A DNA stretch of 64,000 bases from Croceibacterium_B sp963783195 (GCA_963783195.1 CAWAMV010000004.1:2542001-2606000); one strand, 5' to 3'. Numbered from the stretch's first letter, positions 1-9,258 are shown. Notes: a model not told the origin generated them from the sequence alone. Made by a program: numbers and translations.

Positions 1-396
1 GAGGCGGGGCTCAAACCGCCGCCAGGGCTCGCCGACGAGCTCGCCCTGCTGCGGCAGGTGGGCGTCATCGTCATGTGGATCTCGGATCTCGACACCAGCC
101 GCCTGGATGCCATCGCCGCCGCGCTCGTCGACAGCGGCCTCGACCCGGCGGGCAAGGACCCGATCCTGCTCGCCATCGGCGAGGGCGACCGCAAGCAATC
201 GCTGCGCCAGCAGGCAGGCCAGAACGCCTGTGTCGTCGCCATCGCGGGGGACGACCGGACCGACTTCGACGAGCTGTTCGCTTACCTGCGCGATGCGAAC
301 GCGGCGGTCGACTTCGATCCGATGCTGGGGTCCGGTTGGTTCCTCGTTCCCGCCACCCTGTCTTCTTCGGCGAAGCCTATGCCCGGCGCCGGTTAG
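1..396 (+). CDS. HAD-family acid phosphatase, C-terminal part
   Basis: The frame is open from the first base, so the 5' part, including the nucleophile aspartate motif, lies outside the window. The visible 131 codons contain a GDRKQS segment, which fits the HAD motif III lysine, and AGDDRTDFDE, which fits the motif IV acidic pair. This pattern is typical of subfamily IIIB acid phosphatases related to lipoprotein e(P4). Such enzymes hydrolyse phosphomonoesters in the periplasm. The family call comes from motif spacing. Substrate and signal peptide cannot be judged from this fragment. The gene converges on the methyltransferase that ends 14 bases downstream. Confidence 0.6.
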   Translation, partial: EAGLKPPPGLADELALLRQVGVIVMWISDLDTSRLDAIAAALVDSGLDPAGKDPILLAIGEGDRKQSLRQQAGQNACVVAIAGDDRTDFDELFAYLRDANAAVDFDPMLGSGWFLVPATLSSSAKPMPGAG

Positions 397-409
397 CGCG
401 CGCCACGTC

Positions 410-1294
410 TCACGCGTTGCTCCAGCGGGCGAAGATCGCGGTCGGCAGCAGGCGGCCGCCCTCCCCCTCCTCGCGCACTGCAAGGTCGCCGTGTTCGATC
501 GTGCCCGGGAGGCCGGCGAGATGTTCGGCCAGCAGGCCGGCGAGCGCGAGGCTGCTCATGCGCACGGCGTAGACGGTGAGGAACAGGAAGCGGCTGTCGG
601 CATCGAGCAGCGCGCGGCAGTCGGCCACGAGGCCGGGCAGGCCTTCCTCGAGCCGCCAGGTCTCGTTGTTGGGGCCGCGTCCGAACTTGGGGGGGTCGAG
701 GATGATGCCGTCATAGCGCTTCTCGCGCCGGACCTCGCGCGCGGCGAACTTGGCCGCATCGTCGACCAGCCAGCGGATCGGGCGGTCCTCCATGCCCGAA
801 AGCGCGGCGTTCTCGCGCGCCTGGGCGACCGACTTCTTGCTCGCGTCGACATGGGTCACGGGGCCGCAATCGCTCAGCGCCAGCGTGCCGACGCCGGTGT
901 AGCCGAACAGGTTGAGCGTCTGCGCGTCGGGCTTGCCGCCCAGTTGCCAGCGCATCCAGTCCCACACCGGCGCCATGTCGGGGAAGAAGCCGAGGTGGCG
1001 GAAGGGCGTGCACTGGGCAGTAAAGCGCACGTCGTTCCAGGCGAGCGGCCAGCCATCGGGCACGTCTTGTGCGAACTGCCACTTGCCGCCACCGTCCTCG
1101 TCGCTGCCGGGGACGAATTCGCCGTCGGCCTGCCAGTCGGCCAGACGGGGCGACCACATCGCCTGTGGCTCGGGCCGGATGAAGCGACGCGGACCGTAGC
1201 GTTCGAGCTTGCGGCCGTGCCCGGAGTCGACGAGGCCGTAGTCCGCCCAGCCCTCGCCTGCGAGGACCAGCGGCGGTTCGACGAGGTCGGCCAT
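410..1294 (-). CDS. Class I SAM-dependent methyltransferase (RlmI/RlmK-like)
   Basis: A 294-residue protein. The SAM-binding loop reads NLFGYTGVGTLAL, followed by an acidic HVDASKKSV strand and a DPPKFGRG catalytic motif (NPPY-like). This arrangement is seen in the rRNA cytosine-C5 methyltransferase-like family (PF10672 type). The start ATG at 1294 shares its A with the TGA of thrC (TGATG), so the two are translationally coupled, and this chooses the start over a longer upstream frame. It is the last gene of the oxidase-thrC run. The target is probably RNA by family, but it is not shown here. Confidence 0.8.
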   Translation of the reverse strand: MADLVEPPLVLAGEGWADYGLVDSGHGRKLERYGPRRFIRPEPQAMWSPRLADWQADGEFVPGSDEDGGGKWQFAQDVPDGWPLAWNDVRFTAQCTPFRHLGFFPDMAPVWDWMRWQLGGKPDAQTLNLFGYTGVGTLALSDCGPVTHVDASKKSVAQARENAALSGMEDRPIRWLVDDAAKFAAREVRREKRYDGIILDPPKFGRGPNNETWRLEEGLPGLVADCRALLDADSRFLFLTVYAVRMSSLALAGLLAEHLAGLPGTIEHGDLAVREEGEGGRLLPTAIFARWSNA

Positions 1295-2715
1295 CAGCGG
1301 CTCGGCGCCGCGTGCTCCGCGACGTAGGCGGCGATGGCGTCGTAATCGCCCGGCAACTCGACGTACGCCTCGTCGCGCTCGAACAGGTCGCCCACTCGGG
1401 TCGGCAGGGCCGGGCGCTGGCCGGTGGCCCGCTCGACCGCGTCGCGGAACTTGGCCGGGTGGGCGGTGGCGAGCGTAATCACCGGAACATCGGCCGGAAG
1501 ATCCGCCTCGCGCGCGGCGTGGAGGCCAATGGCGGTGTGCGGGTCGATCACCTCGCCGTCGCACTTTTCCCAGGCCCAGCCCATCGCGCGGGCCATCGCG
1601 TCCGCGTCGACGCGGGCGGACGTGAACAGCGCCGCCGCGCCTTCGCGCTGGGCATTGGTCAGGCGCATGGCCCTAGTCGTTTCGAAGCCGCGCATCTGTT
1701 CGGCCAGCGCCGCGCCGTCCCGGCCGCCCCCCTCTCCGACAGTGAGGTCGAACAGCAGGCGCTCGAAGTTGGAGGAAACCTGGATGTCCATGCTCGGCGC
1801 GGCGGTGGGGGTGACGGTGCCGGCCGAATAGTCGCCATTGGCCAGCGCGCGGTGCAGGATGTCGTTGACGTTGGTCGCCACGATCAACCGCTCGATCGGC
1901 AGGCCCATGCGCGCGGCGACGTGGCCGGCGAAGACGTCGCCGAAGTTGCCCGTCGGCACGCTGAAGGCGACCTTGCGCTCCGGCCCGCCGAGCTGCAGCG
2001 CAGCGGCGAAATAATACACCACCTGAGCCATCAGCCGCGCCCAGTTGATGGAGTTGACCGCGCTGATGCGGAAGCGCCCGGTCATCGCGCTGTCGCCGAA
2101 CATGCGCTTCACCATCGCCTGTGCATCGTCGAAGCTGCCGTCGATGGCGATATTGTAGACGTTGGGCGCCTTGACCGTGGTCATCTGGCGGCGCTGCACG
2201 TCGCTCACGCGGCCGCTGGGATGGAGCATGAAGATGTCGATGCGGTCGCGCCCGGCCACGGCGTCGATTGCCGCGCTGCCAGTGTCACCGCTGGTCGCGC
2301 CGACGATGGTCAGCCGCTCGTCGCGGCGGGCGAGGAATTCCTCGAACAGCAGACCGAGGAGTTGCAGCGCCACGTCCTTGAAGGCGAGCGTGGGGCCGTG
2401 GAACAGTTCGAGCAGCCAGTGGCGCTCGTCGAGCTGGGTCAACGGCGTCACCGCAGCGTGGGAGAAGCGGCCGTAGGCTTCTTCGCACAATTCGCCCAGC
2501 CGCTGGGGCGAAAGGCAGTCGCCGACGAAGGGCTGCATGACCCGCTGCGCCAGTTCGGCGTAGGGCAGGCCGCGCATTGCAGCGATTTCGTCGGCAGAGA
2601 AGCTGGGCCACTCGGCCGGCAGGTAAAGCCCGCCGTCGCTGGCAAGGCCGGCCAGCGTAGCGCCTTCGAAGTCGAGTACCGGCGCACTGCCGCGGGTGGA
2701 GACGTACTGCATCAC
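1294..2715 (-). CDS. thrC: Threonine synthase
   Basis: A 473-residue PLP enzyme of the long (fungal/proteobacterial) threonine synthase type, converting O-phosphohomoserine to threonine. The N-terminus YVSTRGSAPVLDF matches the family start, and the PLP lysine lies in LAFKDVALQ. GATSGDTGSAAI is the phosphate/substrate loop. Length is normal. Two consecutive ATG codons open the frame, and the second (2712) is an equally good start. It lies downstream of the SURF1 gene, an arrangement common in sphingomonads. Confidence 0.95.
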   Translation of the reverse strand: MMQYVSTRGSAPVLDFEGATLAGLASDGGLYLPAEWPSFSADEIAAMRGLPYAELAQRVMQPFVGDCLSPQRLGELCEEAYGRFSHAAVTPLTQLDERHWLLELFHGPTLAFKDVALQLLGLLFEEFLARRDERLTIVGATSGDTGSAAIDAVAGRDRIDIFMLHPSGRVSDVQRRQMTTVKAPNVYNIAIDGSFDDAQAMVKRMFGDSAMTGRFRISAVNSINWARLMAQVVYYFAAALQLGGPERKVAFSVPTGNFGDVFAGHVAARMGLPIERLIVATNVNDILHRALANGDYSAGTVTPTAAPSMDIQVSSNFERLLFDLTVGEGGGRDGAALAEQMRGFETTRAMRLTNAQREGAAALFTSARVDADAMARAMGWAWEKCDGEVIDPHTAIGLHAAREADLPADVPVITLATAHPAKFRDAVERATGQRPALPTRVGDLFERDEAYVELPGDYDAIAAYVAEHAAPSR

Positions 2716-2762
2716 TTGCGGCGGTTAGCGGTGCCGTCCGTCTGCGGCAAGCAAGCGCGGCT

Positions 2763-3347
2763 TTACGCGTCTGAAGAGCGCCACTTCTTGCGCAGCGCCA
2801 GCGCGTAAACGACCAGTGCCGTCAGCGCGAAGAGGAACCACTGCACGGCGTAGGCGAGGTGGTTGTTGGGGATGTCTGCCGGATCGGGCGCGGCCAGTTG
2901 CTCCAACCCGGCCTGCGCCGGGGCGGCGACGAGCTTCACACCTTCGCCCGCAGGGCCGACGATCCCTTCGACCTCGCCGCCGGACCAGTCCGGATCGCCC
3001 GGTTCGCGCGACCATCCCAGCGCCACGTCGGCATCGCCTCCGTCCGCCAGGCGACAGTGGGCAACGTGCGCCCAGCCGGACTGCCCCGCTTGCGAACGCC
3101 CGGCGACCGCCGACAGCCCGGCCACCTTTGCGCAGTCGAGCCGCGCGTGGCGATAGAGCGCAGCCGGATAGTCAGCGGGCGACTGCGGCCAGGCGGTGTC
3201 CGCGTTCATTGCCTGTGCCTGCGTGTAGCGGGCCAGCAGGTCTTCCTTCCAGGCAAGCCGCTGCAGCTGCCACACGCCGAGCGCGACCATCGCGCCCACT
3301 GCGAGCAGCACCACGATCGTCGGGATGATGGGCAGGCGGCGCATCAT
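2763..3347 (-). CDS. SURF1-family cytochrome oxidase assembly protein
   Basis: A 194-residue membrane protein with an N-terminal transmembrane helix (IPTIVVLLAVGAMVALGVWQ) and a C-terminal one (YAVQWFLFALTALVVYALAL), the two-helix topology of SURF1/Shy1. The GVWQLQRL..K motif after helix 1 and NNHLAYAVQWF before helix 2 are family hallmarks. SURF1 helps heme a insertion into subunit I. Two adjacent ATGs (3347 and 3344) overlap the TGA of the DUF983 gene, so the start is coupled and uncertain by one codon. Confidence 0.9.
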   Translation of the reverse strand: MMRRLPIIPTIVVLLAVGAMVALGVWQLQRLAWKEDLLARYTQAQAMNADTAWPQSPADYPAALYRHARLDCAKVAGLSAVAGRSQAGQSGWAHVAHCRLADGGDADVALGWSREPGDPDWSGGEVEGIVGPAGEGVKLVAAPAQAGLEQLAAPDPADIPNNHLAYAVQWFLFALTALVVYALALRKKWRSSDA

Positions 3348-3715
3348 CGCTGCCCGCCGCCGCGGTGGTATTCGCTGTGCAGCAGCGCTGCCTTGGCGAC
3401 CCGCAGGCCCCAGATCACGCCCGCCACGGTCAGCGGGAGCCAGAGGATGACGTGGAGCCACCAGGGCGGATCGAACGCCAGTTCGAACCAGATGGCGAGG
3501 CCGACGATCACGGCTCCGACGATCAGGATGAGAAACGCGGCCGGCCCGTCCCCCACGTTAAACTGCGTCAAGTCCTGGCCGCAGGCGCGGCAGCGGTCGG
3601 CGAAACGGACCCAGCCGGCGAACAGCGTCTTCGCTCCGCAGCGGGGGCAGAGACCCAAAAGGGCAGCCTGGCCAAGGCCGGGCTGCCCTTTCGAATGTTC
3701 GGGCGTAAGCGCCAT
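3344..3715 (-). CDS. DUF983 zinc-ribbon membrane protein
   Basis: A 123-residue protein with a CPRCG...CRACG zinc-ribbon-like pair (about residues 23-46) followed by two hydrophobic helices (about 60-78 and 86-105). This is the DUF983 architecture, found next to ctaE and SURF1 in alphaproteobacteria. The position inside the oxidase operon, three bases after ctaE, suggests an oxidase biogenesis role, but the biochemical function is not known to me. Confidence 0.85.
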   Translation of the reverse strand: MALTPEHSKGQPGLGQAALLGLCPRCGAKTLFAGWVRFADRCRACGQDLTQFNVGDGPAAFLILIVGAVIVGLAIWFELAFDPPWWLHVILWLPLTVAGVIWGLRVAKAALLHSEYHRGGGQR

Positions 3716-3718
3716 CGA

Positions 3719-4540
3719 TCAGTGAATCGGCGCGCCCCAGCCACCCCAGATGTAGACGGTGACGAAGAGGAACAGCCAGACGACGTCGACGAAGTGCCAG
3801 TACCAGGCTGCCGCCTCGAAACCGAAGTGGTGATCGGGGGTGAAGTGGCCCTTGTAGGTGCGCACGAGGCAGACGATCAGGAAGATCGTACCCACCAGGA
3901 CGTGGAAGCCGTGGAACCCGGTCGCCATGTAGAACGCCGAACCATAGGTGTTCTGGCCGAACGGGAACGGGGCATGGGCGTACTCGTAAGCCTGGATGCT
4001 GGTGAAGGTGATGCCCAGCAGGATCGTCAGCCAGAGGCCCTTCTTCAGGCCTTCGCGGTCGCCGTGGATCAGGCTGTGGTGCGCCCAGGTCACCGTGGTG
4101 CCCGAACACAGCAGGATCAGCGTGTTGAGCAGCGGCAGGTCGAAGGGGTCCATGACCGCTTCGATCGCCTTGGGCGGGAACTGCCCGCCGACGACATCGG
4201 TCAGCGCGTTGGGGAACAACGCGAAGTCGAACCACGACCAGAACCAGCCGACGAAGAACATCACTTCCGAAGCGATGAACAGGATCATGCCGTAGCGCAG
4301 GTGAAGCTGCACAACCGGGGTGTGATCGCCCGCCTGCGCTTCCTTCACGATGTTGGAGAACCAGCTGAAGAAGGTCGCAATCAGGCCGGCGATGCCGAGG
4401 CCCAGGACCAGCCAGTGGTTCGCCATGTCGTGCATGTAGAGCACCATGCCGCTGGTGAAGGTCAGCGCCGAGATCGATCCGACGAGCGGCCAGATGTCGG
4501 GGGGAAGGATATGGTAGTCGTGGTTCTTGGCGCCGGCCAT
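3719..4540 (-). CDS. ctaE: Cytochrome c oxidase subunit III
   Basis: A 273-residue, seven-helix subunit III of the aa3-type oxidase in the inner membrane. Visible signatures are RYGMILFIASEVMFF, the FSLWW-like WFWSWFDFAL stretch, TWAHHSLIHGDR, ATGFHGFHVLVG and the C-terminal YWHFVDVVWLFLF motif. Subunit III stabilises the complex and its proton uptake path. It follows ctaG by 66 bases and precedes the DUF983 gene by 3 bases, in the same operon. Confidence 0.97.
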   Translation of the reverse strand: MAGAKNHDYHILPPDIWPLVGSISALTFTSGMVLYMHDMANHWLVLGLGIAGLIATFFSWFSNIVKEAQAGDHTPVVQLHLRYGMILFIASEVMFFVGWFWSWFDFALFPNALTDVVGGQFPPKAIEAVMDPFDLPLLNTLILLCSGTTVTWAHHSLIHGDREGLKKGLWLTILLGITFTSIQAYEYAHAPFPFGQNTYGSAFYMATGFHGFHVLVGTIFLIVCLVRTYKGHFTPDHHFGFEAAAWYWHFVDVVWLFLFVTVYIWGGWGAPIH

Positions 4541-4606
4541 GGGATCGCTTCCTGAATGCTGTTTGCCGAGGCCCTTAATGACCTCGGGCGCACGGGTAAA
4601 GTGGGC

Positions 4607-5179
4607 TTAGCCGGCCTGATCGACCGCCTTGTGGAATGTGTAGCTCAAGGTGATCTGCGTCACGCTGTCCATGTTCGGGTCTTTCAGCGCGGCGGGGTCG
4701 ATGTAGTAGACCACCGGCATGCGCACTTCCTCGCCCGGCTGGAGCGTCTGTTCGGTGAAGCAGAAGCACTGGATCTTGTTGAAATAGGCGCCCGCCTGCT
4801 CCGGCTCGACGTTGAAGCTGGCGTTGCCGGTCAGCGGCTTGTCGGTCAGGTTCCTGGCAGTGAAGATCGCCATGTCGCGCTGCCCGATCTGCACGGTATC
4901 GGTCACCTGAAGCGGCTTGAAGCGCCACTTGAGATCGGGCGCGGTATTGGCGTCGAACCGGACCGAGATGGTCCGTGCGCCGGCGCTCTGTGCATCGTTG
5001 GCGGCCACTTGCGCGTCGGCCTCCGTCGCGCGCTGGGTCGTGCCGGCAAATCCGGTGACCTGGCAGAAGATGCGATAGAGCGGCACGGCTGCAAATCCGA
5101 GCCCGAGCATCCCGGCGGCGACCGCCAGCATGATGAAACCGACCCGGCGATTGCGCGAATGCATGGGAGTGCTGGCCAT
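4607..5179 (-). CDS. ctaG: Cytochrome c oxidase assembly protein CtaG/Cox11
   Basis: A 190-residue copper chaperone that delivers copper to the CuB site of subunit I. One N-terminal transmembrane helix (about residues 13-32) precedes PLYRIFCQVTGFAGT, and the copper-binding CFCF motif lies in KIQCFCFTEQ. PGEEVRMPVVYYIDP is the conserved C-terminal segment. The gene lies just downstream of the 40-residue protein and upstream of ctaE. Confidence 0.95.
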   Translation of the reverse strand: MASTPMHSRNRRVGFIMLAVAAGMLGLGFAAVPLYRIFCQVTGFAGTTQRATEADAQVAANDAQSAGARTISVRFDANTAPDLKWRFKPLQVTDTVQIGQRDMAIFTARNLTDKPLTGNASFNVEPEQAGAYFNKIQCFCFTEQTLQPGEEVRMPVVYYIDPAALKDPNMDSVTQITLSYTFHKAVDQAG

Positions 5180-5183
5180 CGTC

Positions 5184-5306
5184 TCAGCCCATCTTCACGA
5201 AGGTCAGGACGTAGAACAGGACCACGAATCCGACCAGCACGAGGGCCAGGGCCACGTTGCGACCCTTGCGCGCACGCTTGAAGGTCTCTTCTTCCTCGGG
5301 ACTCAT
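5184..5306 (-). CDS. Small single-helix protein between ctaB and ctaG
   Basis: A 40-residue frame with an acidic/basic N-terminus (MSPEEEETFKRARKGRN), one hydrophobic helix (ALALVLVGFVVLFYVLTFV) and a short KMG tail. Its ATG overlaps the ctaB stop in an ATGA quartet and its own stop lies 4 bases before the ctaG start, so all three are probably translated together. Similar tiny membrane proteins occupy this slot in alphaproteobacterial cta operons (CoxF-like). A role in oxidase assembly is inferred from position only. It is short enough to be missed by automatic gene calling. Confidence 0.8.
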   Translation of the reverse strand: MSPEEEETFKRARKGRNVALALVLVGFVVLFYVLTFVKMG

Positions 5307-6223
5307 GCCGCGCTCCCTACCCCCAAGACGACATGGTCCGCAACCAGTGCCGCAAACAGGGCGAAGAGATAAAGCACCGAATAGCCGAACAGGCGCTTCT
5401 CGGGCTTCATCCGGTCACCTTCTGCCGCGTGCCGCATGGCGACCGGCACGGCCATCATCAGGAACAGGCCCGACAGGACCAGCGCCGCAGCGCCGTAAAT
5501 CCAGCCCGTGCCCCCGATCCACCACGGCACCAGGCTGACCACCAGCAGCAGGACGCTGTAGATCAGGATCTGGCGGCGCGTTTCGACTTCGCCCGCGACC
5601 ACCGGCAGCATCGGTATCCCGGCCTTGGCGTAATCGGTCTGCACGAACAGCGCGAGCGCCCAGAAGTGCGGCGGGGTCCAGGTAAAGATTATCGCGAACA
5701 GCAGGATCGGCATCAGGGTGATGTCATTGGTCACCGCCACCCACCCGATCAGCGGCGGGAAGGCCCCCGCGCCGCCACCGATGACGATGTTCTGCGGCGT
5801 ACGCGGCTTGAGCCAGATGGTGTAGATCACCGCGTAGTAGACGACCGAGATGGCGAGGATCGCGGCAGAGAGCCAGTTGACCGCCAGGCCCATCAGCAGC
5901 ACCGCGCCGGTCGAGATGGCAATGCCGAAGTCGCGCGCGTTCTTGCGCGGCATCTTGCCGCTTGGCAACGGGCGCTTGGCGGTGCGCTTCATCTCCGCGT
6001 CGATGTCCGCTTCCCACCACTGGTTGAGCGCCCCCGCCCCGCCCGCGGCCAGCGCGATGCACAGGACGGCGGTGAAGCCGAGCACAGGATGGATGTGCCC
6101 CGGCGCTGCGAGCAGGCCGCACAATCCGGTGAACACCACCAGGCTCATTACGCGCGGCTTCGTGAGCGCGAAATAGTCGCGCCATTCGGCGAACGCGGCG
6201 TTGGCGGGTGCGACGGTGTTCAT
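5303..6223 (-). CDS. ctaB: Protoheme IX farnesyltransferase (heme O synthase)
   Basis: A 306-residue UbiA-superfamily prenyltransferase that adds farnesyl to heme B to make heme O. The N-terminal FALTKPRVMSLVVFTG is family specific. The diphosphate/Mg-binding segment is NQWWEADIDAEMKRTAKRPLP, and a second acidic loop lies near FVQTDYAKAG. Multiple hydrophobic helices fill the rest. It is transcribed after ctaD and overlaps the next small gene by 4 bases. Confidence 0.97.
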   Translation of the reverse strand: MNTVAPANAAFAEWRDYFALTKPRVMSLVVFTGLCGLLAAPGHIHPVLGFTAVLCIALAAGGAGALNQWWEADIDAEMKRTAKRPLPSGKMPRKNARDFGIAISTGAVLLMGLAVNWLSAAILAISVVYYAVIYTIWLKPRTPQNIVIGGGAGAFPPLIGWVAVTNDITLMPILLFAIIFTWTPPHFWALALFVQTDYAKAGIPMLPVVAGEVETRRQILIYSVLLLVVSLVPWWIGGTGWIYGAAALVLSGLFLMMAVPVAMRHAAEGDRMKPEKRLFGYSVLYLFALFAALVADHVVLGVGSAA

Positions 6224-6301
6224 TCGATATCTCTAACGCGAAGGGCGCACCTCTTGCGGCGCGCCCTCCTCATAACAGTGCCAGGCGAGTGGCGCAGCCG
6301 A

Positions 6302-8029
6302 TCAGTGAGCCGTCGAGGTCGAGGCATCGCCGATGTGGTTGTGGTAATCGTGGTGGTCCTCGATCACCGGCAGCGTCTCGAACTGGTGGTACGGCGGCGG
6401 GCTCGACAGGCTCCACTCGAGCGTCGTCGCGCCTTCGCCCCAGTAATTGGCCGGAGCCTTCTTGCCCGCGGTGAAGGCGTAGACCAGGTTGGCGAAGAAG
6501 AAGAGCATCGAGCCGGCCATGATCTCGTATCCGAGCGAGCTGATGTGGTTCCAGTACTCATAGGCTTCCGCATAGTCGGGATAGCGGCGCGGCATGCCCT
6601 GGGCCCCGAGGAAATGCTGCGGGAAGAAGATGATGTTCACGCCGATGAAGAAGCCCCAGAAGTGCAGGTGGGCCAGCAGCTCGGAATGCATCCGGCCGCT
6701 CATCTTGGGGAACCAGTAGTAGAAACCGGCGAAGAGGCTGAACACCGCGCCCATCGACAGCACGTAGTGGAAGTGGGCGACGACATAGTAGGTGTCGTGC
6801 AGCGCATCGTCGATGCCGCCGTTTGCCAGCACCACACCCGTCACGCCGCCGACAGTGAACAGGAAGATCATGCCCATGGCCCAGACCATCGGGCTCTTGA
6901 ACTCGATGCTGCCGCCCCACATCGTGGCGATCCAGCTGAAGATCTTGATCCCGGTCGGGACCGCGATGACCATCGTCGCTGCCGTGAAGTACATCTTCGT
7001 GTTCACGTCGAGGCCCACGGTGTACATGTGGTGCGCCCAGACGATGAAGCCGACCACGCCGATGGCGACCATCGCGTAAGCCATGCCGAGATAGCCGAAG
7101 ATCGGCTTGCGGCTGAAGGTCGCCACGATCTGGCTGATCATGCCGAACCCGGGCAGGATCATGATGTAGACTTCCGGGTGGCCGAAGAACCAGAACAGGT
7201 GCTGGTAGAGGATCGGGTCACCGCCGCCGGCCGCGTCGAAGAACGTCGTGCCGAAGTTGCGGTCGGTGATCAGCATGGTGATCGCTGCGGCGAGCACCGG
7301 CAGCGCCAGCAGCAGCAGGAACGCGGTGACCAGCACCGACCACACGAACAGCGGCATCTTGTGCAGGGTCATGCCCGGCGCGCGCATGTTGAAGATGGTC
7401 GTGATGAAATTGATCGCGCCCATGATCGAAGCCGCACCGGCGAGGTGCAGCGAGAAGATCGCGAAGTCGACCGCCGGGCCGACCGAGCCGGAGGTCGAGA
7501 GCGGGGCGTAGACCGTCCAGCCAGTGCCGGCGCCGTTGCCGGTGCCGCCGGGCAGGAAGCTCGAGATCATCAGGCTGCAGAAGCCCGCCACGGTCAGCCA
7601 GAAGCTGATGTTGTTCATGCGCGGGAACGCCATGTCCGGCGCGCCGATCATCAGCGGCACGAACCAGTTTCCGAAGCCGCCGATCATCGCCGGCATGACC
7701 ATGAAGAAGACCATGATCAGGCCGTGGGCGGAGATGAACACGTTCCACATGTGGCCCATCTGGCTGAGATCGGCATTGGCCGGCCCGCCGAGGAACTCGA
7801 CCCACCAGCCGAGATACTGGATGCCCGGCTCGGCCAGCTCCATGCGCATGATGCCCGAGATCGTGCCGCCGATGATGCCCGCGAAAATCGCGAAGATCAG
7901 GTACAGCGTGCCGATGTCCTTGTGGTTCGTCGACATGAACCAGCGGGCGAAAAAGCCCGGCTTGTGATCCGCGTCGTGATGCGCGTGATCGTCGTGGTGG
8001 GCCTGGAAGGTATCGGCGGTGGTAGCCAT
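6302..8029 (-). CDS. ctaD: Cytochrome c oxidase subunit I
   Basis: A 575-residue catalytic subunit carrying heme a and the heme a3-CuB site. STNHKDIGTLYLIF opens the core. HPEVYIMILPGFG carries the CuB histidine and the cross-linked tyrosine, HHMYTVG the other CuB histidines, and DDALHDTYYVVAHFHYV the heme a/a3 histidines. The cytosolic N-terminus is unusually histidine-rich (HHDDHAHHDADHK). The gene follows ctaC by 40 bases. Confidence 0.98.
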   Translation of the reverse strand: MATTADTFQAHHDDHAHHDADHKPGFFARWFMSTNHKDIGTLYLIFAIFAGIIGGTISGIMRMELAEPGIQYLGWWVEFLGGPANADLSQMGHMWNVFISAHGLIMVFFMVMPAMIGGFGNWFVPLMIGAPDMAFPRMNNISFWLTVAGFCSLMISSFLPGGTGNGAGTGWTVYAPLSTSGSVGPAVDFAIFSLHLAGAASIMGAINFITTIFNMRAPGMTLHKMPLFVWSVLVTAFLLLLALPVLAAAITMLITDRNFGTTFFDAAGGGDPILYQHLFWFFGHPEVYIMILPGFGMISQIVATFSRKPIFGYLGMAYAMVAIGVVGFIVWAHHMYTVGLDVNTKMYFTAATMVIAVPTGIKIFSWIATMWGGSIEFKSPMVWAMGMIFLFTVGGVTGVVLANGGIDDALHDTYYVVAHFHYVLSMGAVFSLFAGFYYWFPKMSGRMHSELLAHLHFWGFFIGVNIIFFPQHFLGAQGMPRRYPDYAEAYEYWNHISSLGYEIMAGSMLFFFANLVYAFTAGKKAPANYWGEGATTLEWSLSSPPPYHQFETLPVIEDHHDYHNHIGDASTSTAH

Positions 8030-8069
8030 TGCTAGATCTCTCGGCTCGTAATTCAGTAAATTCTAATTA

Positions 8070-9185
8070 TCAGGCGGTCGGCTGGGCGGCAACCGGTGCT
8101 GCGCCTTCGACCGGCGGCGCGCCGGCGGCAGGCGCACCCTCGATCGCCGAGGCAGGTGCCTGCGGCGGTGCGCCTTCAGCCGGAATCGCGGCGGGCGCAT
8201 CGCTCTTCAGCGTGCCGCCCTGGGCGCGAACCCAGGCTTCGAACTGCGGACGGGGCAGCGCCTCGACCGCGATCGGCATGTACCCGTGGCGCGCGCCGCA
8301 CAGTTCGGAACACTGGCCGTAGTAGATGCCCGGCTCTTCGATGAACATCTTCTTTTCGTTCAGGCGCCCCGGGACGGCGTCGAGCTTGTACCACAGGCTG
8401 GGCACCGCGAACGAGTGGATCACGTCGGCGCCGATGGTCTGGACGCGGATCCATTCGCCGGCCGGCACGACCATGCGATTGTCGACCTCGAGGTGGCTCG
8501 GGAAGCCCTTCGCCTTGGCCTCTTCCTCCGGCATCATGTTCGAGATCACCTCGAAATCGCCATTGTCGGGATAGGTGTAGCCCCAGTACCACTGGTAGCC
8601 GGTGACCTTGACCGTCAGCGCATCCTTCGGCGGGGCCTCGTACTGGTCGCGCAGGAGAATGATCGAGGGCACCGCGATGACCACCAGGATGAGCACGGGG
8701 ATCGCGGTCCAGATGATCTCGATCAGCGTGTTGTGGCTGGTCTTCGACGGCACCGGGTTCGCCCCGCGACGGAACTTCATGATGACGAACAGCAGCAGGA
8801 ACAGCACCAGCAGGCTGATCGCGGTGATGACCGGGATCAGCAGGTAGGTGTGCATCTTGTAGGCGAAGTGCCCGGTGGGCGAGTACTGCTCCTGGAAGTC
8901 GATCCCGCCGTCGTGCGGCTGGCCCTTGATCCATTCGGGGCCGAGAGGCTTGTAGCCTGCCGCGTCGGCACCTTCGGGCACTGCCGCCGTCTCGCCCGCC
9001 AGCGCGGCCGGCGCGGGAGTCGAAGGCGCGGTCGCCGAGGCTTCGGGGGTGGCCGCGACCGCTGGCGCGACAGCCGGTGCAGCAGCGGCCGAAGCCTGCT
9101 GCGAAACTACCACGATGGCAAGCAGGGCCACCAGGACCGCAAGGAAACTCAAGCGCTTGCGGGCGAACTCGCCAAAGGTCATCAC
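8070..9185 (-). CDS. ctaC: Cytochrome c oxidase subunit II
   Basis: A 371-residue CuA-carrying subunit. A signal-like first helix is followed by a long Ala/Pro/Thr linker (about residues 33-75), two transmembrane hairpin helices (about 110-170) and the cupredoxin domain. CuA ligands appear as HSFAVPSLW, GQCSELCGARHGYM. The C-terminus again carries a long Ala/Pro-rich tail (about 330-371), longer than in model subunits II. It is the first gene of the oxidase operon. A second ATG at 9182 is a possible start. Confidence 0.96.
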   Translation of the reverse strand: MMTFGEFARKRLSFLAVLVALLAIVVVSQQASAAAAPAVAPAVAATPEASATAPSTPAPAALAGETAAVPEGADAAGYKPLGPEWIKGQPHDGGIDFQEQYSPTGHFAYKMHTYLLIPVITAISLLVLFLLLFVIMKFRRGANPVPSKTSHNTLIEIIWTAIPVLILVVIAVPSIILLRDQYEAPPKDALTVKVTGYQWYWGYTYPDNGDFEVISNMMPEEEAKAKGFPSHLEVDNRMVVPAGEWIRVQTIGADVIHSFAVPSLWYKLDAVPGRLNEKKMFIEEPGIYYGQCSELCGARHGYMPIAVEALPRPQFEAWVRAQGGTLKSDAPAAIPAEGAPPQAPASAIEGAPAAGAPPVEGAAPVAAQPTA

Positions 9186-9258
9186 TGTGCCGCTTTCCGT
9201 CTTTTATGCATGGCGCGCGATTGCGCAAACGGCCCCGGGCAGGGGCAGGTTTGGCGGG

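Noticed and set aside
107..1327. A 406-codon plus-strand frame opposite the methyltransferase
   Set aside because: It has no recognisable motif and lies antisense to a well-supported gene; composition is typical of a shadow frame.
5333..8035. A 900-codon plus-strand open frame opposite ctaB and ctaD
   Set aside because: It is antisense to two certain oxidase genes, is Arg/His/Asp-rich, and arises from GC-rich codon bias.
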